From Psychrobacillus sp. INOP01 (lineage in GTDB: Bacteria > Bacillota > Bacilli > Bacillales_A > Planococcaceae): a stretch of DNA of 64,000 bases. The position numbers and the translations under genes are program-made. The notes beneath the pieces were generated by a model that had not been told where the DNA came from, did no database searches, and saw only the letters and a list, made by a program, of their open reading frames with translations. Position 1 is the first letter of the stretch; every line of letters begins with the position of its first letter. The stretch is taken from NCBI RefSeq assembly GCF_018140925.1, contig NZ_CP073315.1, positions 1,054,001 through 1,118,000 of the forward strand, in the 5' to 3' direction. This document shows positions 1-6,969 of this stretch, in pieces.

Positions 1-457
1 CTTCTTCTGTAAGAAAAACAGTATCTGCAAAAACGACCTTTCCATTTTTCGAAAGTAGAGTCGCATATTTTTTTAATGCTAAACCTTTTTCTTTATCTGT
101 TAAATGATGAAATACATAAGTGCTTACAATTGCATCTATATGTTCATTTTCTTCATTAAATTCAAGTAAATCCCCATCAATTACTTGAATAGCGGGGAAA
201 CGTTCTGCTGTTACTTCACGCATCTTAGTATTAGGTTCTATACCGATAACCGGATTACCTGCTTCTAATAGCTTTGCAGTTAGATTTCCAGTGCCTGTTC
301 CAAATTCAATAATAGTACCAGAAACACGTTTAGCTACCTCATTTAATATAGTTTCATAACCTTCAAATACATCTCTATACTCTGGATCTTTTCCAGAAAC
401 GGAGGCATCGTAAGAGTCTGCCCAACCATCAAAAATATTGACAAATTCTCTACCCAT
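1..457 (-). CDS. yrrT: SAM-dependent methyltransferase YrrT-like (3' end outside window)
   Basis: Class I SAM-dependent methyltransferase; 152 codons are visible and the gene continues past base 1. The N-terminus (MGREFVNIFDGWADSYD) is typical of YrrT, and motif I (EFGTGTGN) and the YVFHHLTD segment are present. In B. subtilis yrrT lies beside mtnN and the mccA/mccB genes of methionine-to-cysteine conversion, so a role in sulfur or SAM recycling is inferred; the substrate is not visible. ATG at 457 has an AAGGGG ribosome site and a good promoter upstream. The gene lies directly downstream of direct-repeat copy A. Confidence 0.8.
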   Translation of the reverse strand, partial: MGREFVNIFDGWADSYDASVSGKDPEYRDVFEGYETILNEVAKRVSGTIIEFGTGTGNLTAKLLEAGNPVIGIEPNTKMREVTAERFPAIQVIDGDLLEFNEENEHIDAIVSTYVFHHLTDKEKGLALKKYATLLSKNGKVVFADTVFLTEE

Positions 458-523
458 TTTAAAACCCCTTTTTGAATCATATTATTCCTACCTGCATACT
501 TTGTTTTAGGCTTAATATTAATA

Positions 524-551
524 GTTATATCATATTCCAACAAAATGTCAA
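524..551 (-). promoter_or_regulatory. Promoter of the yrrT-like gene
   Basis: On the minus strand TTGACA (546-551) is followed after 16 bases by TATAAC (524-529). The -35 box and spacer lie inside direct repeat A. In copy B the same -35 is followed by a degenerate -10, so only copy A looks like a working promoter. Confidence 0.6.
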
Positions 552-553
552 TT

Positions 554-589
554 AAAAAAGAGCCTCTCTTATAAAGAGAAGCTCTTTTT
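554..589 (-). terminator. Rho-independent terminator (copy A)
   Basis: Stem of GAGCCTCTC against GAGAAGCTC around a TTATAAA loop, with A/T runs on both sides, so it can act on either strand. It now ends transcription coming from the amidohydrolase gene. Confidence 0.75.
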
Positions 590-592
590 GCA

Positions 593-622
593 TTACAATG
601 GGAAAAAGATAGGAATTGCAAT
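593..622 (-). pseudogene. Duplicated 3' tip of the SLC13 transporter gene
   Basis: Ten codons plus stop region identical to the 3' end of the intact transporter gene at 6940-6969 (C-terminal IPIFFPL). No other part of the gene is present here. It is the coding part of direct repeat A and marks where transporter and yrrT were probably once adjacent. Confidence 0.75.
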
Positions 623-649
623 TAATACACTCTAACAAATTCGAAGCTT

Positions 650-1867
650 TTAAAATGACCCTGAAACAATATTCCCATTGAAAAGCACAACTCGTTTTTT
701 CGACCTTCTTGCGACAGCTTCTGCTGAACAGCTGGCATCAACAAATACGACGCTTGCCTTATCGCCGACTTGTGGCCAAACTTGATTTCCTTCCTTGTCT
801 AAAGGAGTTATACCTCCCGTGATATAGCCTAACGATTGAGATAGAGATAATTCGTCCAAATGGTGGTAAAGTTCGGCCAACCGTCCAGCCTTCTCTAAAT
901 TGTCACCATTACCAAATGGCGACCAGTGATCTGTAAGGCTATCAGTTCCTAGTTCAACTTTCACACATTTTTCTCGAAGCATTGGAATTGGCATAATAAG
1001 ATTACCTATAGGTACTGTTGAGGTAATTGATATACCTAGCTTAGCAAAGCGTTCAGCAAGTTCGGAGGAATCAACACTCGATTCTCCAGCAAATCCAAAG
1101 GCATGACTTACTGTTACTTTCCCATGCCATTTCGCCTCTTCTGTGAGATCTGCAAGTCGGTTCATTGCTAACATTCCTAACGTGTCCTTGTCATGGATGT
1201 GGATATCTATACCTGCATTTGCTTCTACTGCAATATCCATAATTGTTTGTAATGATTTTTCGATATTATCATCAACACTCCCTGGATCAACACCACCAAC
1301 TACTGTCGCTCCTTGCTTTAAGGCTTGTCTAACTAGTGCAACAGAATTTGACCGTAGAAGTCCATGTTGGGGAAAAGCAACAATTTCATGGGAGAGCTTT
1401 CCTGAAAAATTCTCTAGTGCTTGCATTGTTGCTTCTAGATTTGATAAACCAATAACCGGGTCTATGTTACAGTGAGTACGTACATGTGTCGAACCGAAAC
1501 TAAGTAAAGTCTCCAATATTTTTTCTGCTCTGTACCGGGCAGTTGGTAAAAGTTTTGGAAGGAGTTCTTTTTCTTCATCGAATTTATCAAAAATACTTGT
1601 TGCTGGTTGTATTGCCTTCCATGGACCACCGTAATAAGTTTTATCAATATGTATGTGCATTTCCTTAAAAGTTGGTAACATTAGCATTTGGTTCGAATCA
1701 TATTTTATTAGATCGTCATTTATATCCGTATCGAAAGGAACAATATTCGTAATTTTACCATCTTCAATTCGAATATGACAGATCTCCGTTAAAGTACTTG
1801 AAATTACACCATTTTCATATTTATATCCTTTTTCTAGTAAAACGTTTTTTATCCAATAGTTTTCCAT
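650..1867 (-). CDS. Amidohydrolase (cytosine-deaminase-like metal-dependent hydrolase)
   Basis: 405-residue metal-dependent hydrolase of the amidohydrolase superfamily, COG0402 / cytosine-deaminase-like branch. Visible metal-site features are HIHIDK near residue 72, HIHIHDKD near 223, VSHAFGF near 254 and LGTDSLTDHW near 308, all in the expected order of a TIM-barrel hydrolase. Length is normal. The substrate cannot be told; relatives deaminate or hydrolyse cytosine, pterins or N-substituted triazines. ATG at 1867 has an AGGAGA site. A second copy of its 3' end lies just upstream (1884-2036), so the genome once held two adjacent paralogues. Confidence 0.8.
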   Translation of the reverse strand: MENYWIKNVLLEKGYKYENGVISSTLTEICHIRIEDGKITNIVPFDTDINDDLIKYDSNQMLMLPTFKEMHIHIDKTYYGGPWKAIQPATSIFDKFDEEKELLPKLLPTARYRAEKILETLLSFGSTHVRTHCNIDPVIGLSNLEATMQALENFSGKLSHEIVAFPQHGLLRSNSVALVRQALKQGATVVGGVDPGSVDDNIEKSLQTIMDIAVEANAGIDIHIHDKDTLGMLAMNRLADLTEEAKWHGKVTVSHAFGFAGESSVDSSELAERFAKLGISITSTVPIGNLIMPIPMLREKCVKVELGTDSLTDHWSPFGNGDNLEKAGRLAELYHHLDELSLSQSLGYITGGITPLDKEGNQVWPQVGDKASVVFVDASCSAEAVARRSKKRVVLFNGNIVSGSF

Positions 1868-1883
1868 ATTCTTCTCCTATCTA

Positions 1884-2036
1884 TTAAGCATTAATAGTCA
1901 AGGAACCTGAAACAAGCATTCCATTAAAGAAAACTGCTTTTTGTTTCGCTCTTCTTGCAACACAGCAGAACAGCTTGCTTCTAAAAATACCATGTTTGCA
2001 GGAGTTCCTATCGCGGGCCAACTACGTTGCCCCTGC
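1884..2036 (-). pseudogene. Remnant of a second amidohydrolase paralogue (3' end)
   Basis: Reading the minus strand gives WPAIGTPANMVFLEASCSA, which aligns with WPQVGDKASVVFVDASCSA at the end of the neighbouring amidohydrolase. Shortly after this a small deletion shifts the frame; the terminal FNG-LVSGS part is recognisable in another frame and ends at TAA 1884-1886. About 45 codons survive and the rest of the gene is gone. Confidence 0.75.
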
Positions 2037-2144
2037 TACATTGTGCAAGTTGTACAATTGATTGTGTTCAAATTATATCTGAGGAGTGAGGAAGGATTGT
2101 TAACAGTTAAAGACCTATTTAATAAAATAGCTATCGAAACTCCA

Positions 2145-2852
2145 TCACTCCGCTCCAGCACGAAGAAGTATTTCTTCGATTTCTTCAAAACCTCTATCTT
2201 TAGCATGTTGAAGTGGAGTGACTCCTTTTGAGTCATATATGTTCACATCTGCTCCATATTCAATTAATATTTTTATTGTTTCCTGGTGTATTTTTCCCCC
2301 TTCGCTTAGAACAATCGCTTCCATCACGGCAGTCCAACCTAAATTGTTAACAAGATTCACATCGATATTGGTGTTCTCTAGAAGTTCCTTTACTACTTCA
2401 AAATAACCATGTTCTGAAGCTGGAATAAGTGCCGTGCCACCGTATCTATTTAAAAGGTTTGGATTAGCACCTGCGTCAATTGTCATCTTTAAAATTTCTA
2501 AAAAGCCCTCTGCTCCTGCATATAAAAAAGGATTGTTTTTCATATCATCTTGAATGTCTAAATTGGCACCATTATCGATTAAGACCTTTACTGTTTCTGG
2601 ATAGTTGGCATAAGTAGCAATCATGACTGCAGTTCTGCCATTATTGTCTATAATATTTATATCTATCCCTGACTCCAATAGACTCTTAAGCTTAGATATA
2701 TTTCCATGTTCTGCTGCTTGAAAAAATTGTTCATTCATTTTGTCCCCATTTACCTCTGGAGTATTGGCAAATTCATTCCATTCTTTAGTGTTTTGACACC
2801 CTATTAAAAACAATGGAATTATGAATAGAAATAATACTTTCTTTAAAATCAC
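2145..2852 (-). CDS. Ankyrin-repeat lipoprotein
   Basis: 235 residues. A type II signal peptide with lipobox LIGC (Cys19) predicts a lipid anchor on the outer face of the membrane. From about residue 45 onward the protein is ankyrin repeats, with GRTAVMIATYANYPETVKVLIDNGANLD as the clearest unit in a run of about five. Ankyrin arrays bind proteins, so an extracytoplasmic binding or inhibitor role is inferred. GTG start at 2852 with AGGAG six bases upstream. It follows the response regulator by 35 bases on the same strand and may be the third gene of that operon. Confidence 0.85.
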   Translation of the reverse strand: MILKKVLFLFIIPLFLIGCQNTKEWNEFANTPEVNGDKMNEQFFQAAEHGNISKLKSLLESGIDINIIDNNGRTAVMIATYANYPETVKVLIDNGANLDIQDDMKNNPFLYAGAEGFLEILKMTIDAGANPNLLNRYGGTALIPASEHGYFEVVKELLENTNIDVNLVNNLGWTAVMEAIVLSEGGKIHQETIKILIEYGADVNIYDSKGVTPLQHAKDRGFEEIEEILLRAGAE

Positions 2853-2887
2853 CTTTTTCTCCTCTTCCTACAAGGTATTTTTCATAT

Positions 2888-3577
2888 TTATATAGAAAAT
2901 CGATAACCTGCACCCCATACAGTTTCAATAAATTGAGGATTTGCAGGGTCAATTTCTATTTTTCCTCGTATTTTTCGGATATGGACAGTTACAGTCGTAG
3001 TATCTCCCGTTAATTCAAGTCCCCATATTAACTCAAAAAGTTCTTCCTTACTAAAAACACGATTTGGGCGCTTCGCAAGAAATGCTAGTAGATCAAATTC
3101 TTTGCCAGTTAAATTGACTTCACTATTATTTACATAAACTCTACGTGATGTCTCATCAATTCTTAATCCTCTTATACATATTTCTTTTTTATCTTGTTGC
3201 TTATTACCACTCAAACGATCATAGCGTGCCAAATGCGCTTTGACTCTAGCAACAAGCTCACTTGGACTAAACGGTTTAATCACATAATCATCTGCCCCAA
3301 GACCTAGACCTCTAATTTTATCGATATCCTCTTTTTTAGCAGAAACGATTAAAATCGGTATATCCTTTACTTCCCGTACTTGTCTACAAATTTCAAAACC
3401 ATCTACATGGGGTAACATAAGATCAATAATTATCAAATCATATTCAACCGTAAGTGCTTGTTCGAGACCCACCTTTCCAGAGTCAACTAGATTAACCTCA
3501 TAATCATTAATGACAAGATAATCCCTTTGTAATTCTCCAATGCTAGGGTCATCCTCAATTATTAATATTTTTTTCAA
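2888..3577 (-). CDS. OmpR-family response regulator
   Basis: Receiver domain first (acidic pocket IIEDD, phospho-acceptor Asp in IIDLMLP, Lys in YVIKPFSP), then a C-terminal winged helix (about residues 130-229) ending in ETVWGAGYRFSI. I chose TTG at 3577 (229 residues) because AGAGGTG lies six bases upstream; a longer frame to 3601 lacks a ribosome site. It overlaps the end of the upstream kinase by 23 bases, so the two are translationally coupled. Kinase-before-regulator is the less usual order. Target genes are unknown; the ankyrin lipoprotein next door is a candidate. Confidence 0.9.
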   Translation of the reverse strand: MKKILIIEDDPSIGELQRDYLVINDYEVNLVDSGKVGLEQALTVEYDLIIIDLMLPHVDGFEICRQVREVKDIPILIVSAKKEDIDKIRGLGLGADDYVIKPFSPSELVARVKAHLARYDRLSGNKQQDKKEICIRGLRIDETSRRVYVNNSEVNLTGKEFDLLAFLAKRPNRVFSKEELFELIWGLELTGDTTTVTVHIRKIRGKIEIDPANPQFIETVWGAGYRFSI

Positions 3578-5051
3578 TCCGTTCACCTCTTTTTTTGGCA
3601 TATTTAAGTGTAAAGTAAATGTCCGTTCCTTTTCCTAATTCACTCGTTGCCCAAATTTCTCCACCGTGCTCACAAATAATTTGTTTAGCAATGGCTAAAC
3701 CAAGACCACTTCCACCTGTTGTAACATTTCGCGCACTATCCTCGCGATAAAATCGATCAAATATATACTGAAGAGCTGTAGGTTCAATCCCATTACCGTT
3801 GTCACTAATTTTAATCTCAATATTTTCACCTATTTGGGTTACAGAAATTCGTAGAATTCTTTCTTCATTTTTCATATGTTTTATGGAATTTTGAATGATA
3901 TTGGCTAATACACGCCTTAATTTTTCCCTATCAGCTATCACCAATTCTTGAAAATTATACAAATGAACATTAAATTGTACTTGGATACCTTGTTCTTCAA
4001 GATCCCAGCTAAGTTCTTCAATAAAGTACTTGATATATCGAACAATGTCTATTTCTTCAAAGTTGAACTGGATCTTTCTTAGATCTAGCTTTGAAAAAAG
4101 AAATAAATCATCAATTAGAGAATCCATATCAGACGCTCTTCTATAAATCGTTGAAAGATATTTGTCCATTTTTTGGGGAGTATCAGCAACCCCATCTTTA
4201 ATTCCCTCTACATATCCTTTTATCGCCGTAATTGGAGTTCTCAAATCATGAGAAATATTTGAAATAAGTTCCTTTCGGTTTTCTTCGTATTTTAACTGCA
4301 AGTCTACTGATTCTTTTAATTTTTGACGCATTTCTTCAAAAGCCATACTTAGCTGTCCTATTTCATCCTTTGTAATTGCAGTCATTTGAAAATTTAAATT
4401 TCCTTCACTTATTTCTTCTGTCGCAAATTTCAATGTATCTAAAGGTTTTACGATACTTCTAGTAACCAAGTAATTAAGTATTCCATTAGTTACAATTAAT
4501 AAAAGGAGTAAAACACCAGCTAATATAGGAAACAGATTTTTTGATAACGCTGCATATGGGCTAACTTTCTTTATGACAAATATGCTACCTTCTTCTTTAT
4601 CCTGATAATAAAAGTCAAATTTAACATAAGAAAAATAATACTTTCCAAAACTGATCGTATCTCTAACATTTATATTGGAAGGCTCAAAGGAAGGGAGGTC
4701 ATCTGCACTTTTTATCGAGATTAGCATATCTGTCTTATATGTGATTTCATCACCTTTACGGATAATAAGACCAGCTGGTACATCTTTTAACATCTCATCA
4801 TATAACTTCAAAGAACCTTTATTTAATAATTGATTTGGTTGGTTTTTCGCTAGATATTTCAAGTCCAAGAACACATTTTCTTCTTGTGCTGTTATCGGCT
4901 TATGCGTGTAATGATTTGCAAATAAATGTTTTACACTACTTATATCCCCTGTAATCGCTAAAATCATCAACAATCCACTAATTATAAAAAGCCCCATGGT
5001 TACAACTAACATGGCTGTATAGGATAATAACATTCTCATACGGATTGACAC
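3555..5051 (-). CDS. Sensor histidine kinase
   Basis: 498 residues from GTG 5051, chosen because AGGAGGG precedes it; an in-frame extension to 5117 lacks a site. Two transmembrane helices (about 8-32 and 175-195) bracket a roughly 140-residue extracytoplasmic sensor domain of no recognised type. HAMP follows, then HisKA with SHDLRTP (phospho-acceptor His), then the HATPase with DNGNGI and GSGLGLAI. It partners the overlapping response regulator. The signal is unknown. Confidence 0.9.
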   Translation of the reverse strand: MSIRMRMLLSYTAMLVVTMGLFIISGLLMILAITGDISSVKHLFANHYTHKPITAQEENVFLDLKYLAKNQPNQLLNKGSLKLYDEMLKDVPAGLIIRKGDEITYKTDMLISIKSADDLPSFEPSNINVRDTISFGKYYFSYVKFDFYYQDKEEGSIFVIKKVSPYAALSKNLFPILAGVLLLLLIVTNGILNYLVTRSIVKPLDTLKFATEEISEGNLNFQMTAITKDEIGQLSMAFEEMRQKLKESVDLQLKYEENRKELISNISHDLRTPITAIKGYVEGIKDGVADTPQKMDKYLSTIYRRASDMDSLIDDLFLFSKLDLRKIQFNFEEIDIVRYIKYFIEELSWDLEEQGIQVQFNVHLYNFQELVIADREKLRRVLANIIQNSIKHMKNEERILRISVTQIGENIEIKISDNGNGIEPTALQYIFDRFYREDSARNVTTGGSGLGLAIAKQIICEHGGEIWATSELGKGTDIYFTLKYAKKRGERIEKNINN

Positions 5052-5166
5052 GCAATCCCTCCTAAAGGGTAAAAATATTCGTATAATAGAAAAAAAGTTA
5101 TCCGAGTTTTGCGACAACTAACAGTGCCAAACTAAAAAGGGAACGGAAATCACCGTTCCACTTTAA

Positions 5167-6118
5167 CTACATAGTAAAATTTGGATTAAGATCACCTTTA
5201 TAAGGTTCATGTTCAACGAATACAGTTATGTCTTTGCCATCTTTGTCTTTACCCATTCTTTTATACGTAAATTTATTATTATTAAGTTCTGTAAGTTCAA
5301 GAGCTGCACCATACTTATTCTCTCCAAGTGAGACATGGGCTCTTATTTTATTTTCATGTACAATATCGAAGTAGCCATAATCACCACGGCTTTCACCTGT
5401 TTCAGTATTGAAAAATTCATATTTATTAGTATTGTCATCAAATTTTGCCACACTTATAAACATCAAATTATACTCTGTTACATCACTACCGTATTCATCT
5501 AATACCTTTGTTCCGTTCCAAAGGGTACTACCTAAAATTTTATCTCCATCAACGACTTTAACAATATCTCCTGTAATAGCGTTCAACTGCTTGTCCGGAT
5601 CAGTAAAAGCAAGCTCTTTTTCTTTATATGGAACATGTTCAACGAATACCTCTACGTCGTTGCCATTAGCATCTTTTCCCATTCTTTTATAAGTAAAAAC
5701 ATCTTCATTTAACTCTGTCATATCAACAACAGCTTAATATTCTCTTCTCCCCATCATTTGTGATAAAGAAAGTTCCTTTATCGCCACGACTTTCACCTGT
5801 TTGAGCATCAAAAAATTCATATCTTCCTGTTTTTACATCATATTTCGCAAGACCAATGAAGTTTGCATTCTCTTTTGTTAAGTCATTATTATTTTTATCA
5901 TAAACCCTTGTTCCTTGCCAATTTGTGTCACTAAGAATACTAGCCATTTCTTGCCCATTTGTCACCTTATTTTCAGACTTCTTCTCCTTTTCAGCAGTTT
6001 TAATATCGTTACTTTGTGTTTCTTCCCCATTTACAACATTCTCATTTTCGTTTGGTTTTGATTGACAGGCTCCAAGTAGACCTATACTTGCAATAAGTAA
6101 TATTAAAAGCTTTTTCAT
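5167..6118 (-). pseudogene. Two-repeat DUF4822-like lipoprotein, frameshifted
   Basis: ATG 6118 with GGAGG opens a lipoprotein (lipobox LGAC). Its first repeat contains WQGTRVYDKN, NFIGLAKYD, YEFFDAQTGESRGD and GEKRIL. It then runs into a stop at about 5723. The frame resumes at [19 protein letters not shown] and carries a second full repeat ([43 protein letters not shown]). Compared with repeat 2, roughly eight codons plus a frame shift are missing between GEKRIL and the TEL motif. The downstream piece has no ribosome site. It looks disrupted by a small deletion unless the base calls are wrong. Function unknown; I match the repeat to DUF4822 from memory. Confidence 0.7.
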
Positions 6119-6367
6119 ATTAATTCCTCCAAATTTTCATAGCATTTCTACTGTTATCAATTTACATTGATTATTATTATTATCGTCGACGTAATTACAT
6201 TGTATCCTTTAATACTTAACTCCCTGAAAACAAAGTCTTAAAAAAGTATTAAATGTTAATTAAGAAAGTATATGATTTCCAGGATGTGTTCTTTTTTAGG
6301 ATAAAAAAGGAATTGCCGCATCAACTCCTTACATTATTTGAATACATTAAAAGCAATTAACTAACAA

Positions 6368-6397
6368 AGAGAGGTGTATGATGGACTACACCTCTCT
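6368..6397. terminator. Strong inverted repeat, possible terminator
   Basis: Perfect 11-bp stem (AGAGAGGTGTA / TACACCTCTCT) with an 8-base loop. No good U-run follows on either strand; the minus strand has TTTGTTAGTT, so a weak minus-strand terminator is possible. Confidence 0.4.
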
Positions 6398-6437
6398 TAA
6401 AAAAAATCATTTTCTATTTATTTAGTTCTTTAATATG

Positions 6438-6560
6438 CTACTCCTTATCTCGAATAACAATCTGTCAGCGTGTATGGCCAGTTTGAAGACTTTCATGTGC
6501 CTGGCGGAAACCTTACTAAATAAAATTCACCCTTTTCTTGATAGCTGAAGTAAGTACTTT
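6438..6560 (-). pseudogene. Remnant of a zinc-type alcohol dehydrogenase / quinone oxidoreductase
   Basis: On the minus strand, frame ending at TAG 6438-6440 reads FRQAHESLQTGHTR, stop, QIVIRDKE. This matches the C-terminal pattern of MDR-family oxidoreductases (A-x-H-x-x-L-x-x-G-H-x-x-GKIVI). In-frame stops at 6465-6467 and near 6515 show decay. Short match, so moderate confidence. Confidence 0.45.
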
Positions 6561-6636
6561 AATTTCTTACCGCTAAAAGGTATTGTGAGTTCCTCGTAAT
6601 TCCTCAGTATTCTACCCAATGGGATGTTTTTATTGA

Positions 6637-6872
6637 CTATAAAGTTAAAACGCCATTTACAAGAACAATTGAACCGGTCATATAACTTGCTTTATCTGAT
6701 GCTAAGAAAGCTACCATTTCAGCGAGTTCATTCGGCTCAGCATATCGCCCGATTCTCATAGTTGATATTTCTTAAAGAATGTAACCACCCTCTGCAAACT
6801 GATCAGCAACACCTTCGTTTGTTGTGAATTTTTTTGCTTTTGGTGAATCCGCATACTTTATTAATCTTAGTC
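6637..6872 (-). pseudogene. Remnant of a short-chain dehydrogenase/reductase (3' end)
   Basis: The minus-strand frame ending at TAG 6637-6639 encodes MRIGRYAEPNELAEMVAFL, then ASDKASYMTGSIVLVNG, the standard SDR C-terminus (GR-x-x-EP-E-A-FL-SD-AS-TG-x-V-x-NG). Upstream in frame is YADSPKAKKFTTNEGVADQF with an internal TAA. The readable part stops exactly where direct repeat B begins, so the 5' part was lost at that junction. Confidence 0.7.
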
Positions 6873-6874
6873 AG

Positions 6875-6969
6875 TATCATATTCTAAAAAATGTCAATTT
6901 AAAAAAGAGCCTCTCTTATAAAGAGAAGCTCTTTTTGCATTACAATGGGAAAAAGATAGGAATTGCAAT
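6875..6969. repeat. Direct repeat copy B flanking a 6.3-kb segment
   Basis: Partner of 528-622; the 69 bases from 6901 to 6969 are identical. This copy is joined to the intact transporter gene on its right and to the truncated SDR remnant on its left, the arrangement expected at an integration or duplication junction. Confidence 0.9.
6901..6936 (-). terminator. Rho-independent terminator of the SLC13 transporter gene
   Basis: Same hairpin as 554-589, three bases beyond the transporter stop codon, with a T-run on the minus strand after the stem. Confidence 0.8.

Larger units (their letters stand above)
528..622. repeat. Direct repeat copy A flanking a 6.3-kb segment
   Basis: Bases 554-622 are identical to 6901-6969 (69 of 69, same orientation), and 528-553 is similar with a few mismatches. 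The unit holds the last codons of the SLC13 transporter gene, its terminator and the start of the yrrT promoter region. It therefore looks like a duplicated junction that brackets everything from about 623 to 6874. Confidence 0.9.

Noticed and set aside
343-621. Minus-strand frame of 92 codons
   Set aside because: Overlaps the yrrT-like gene out of frame, crosses the terminator and has no ribosome site.
6875-6969. Insertion-sequence terminal repeats
   Set aside because: The repeats are direct, contain coding and terminator sequence of the neighbouring gene, and no transposase lies between them.
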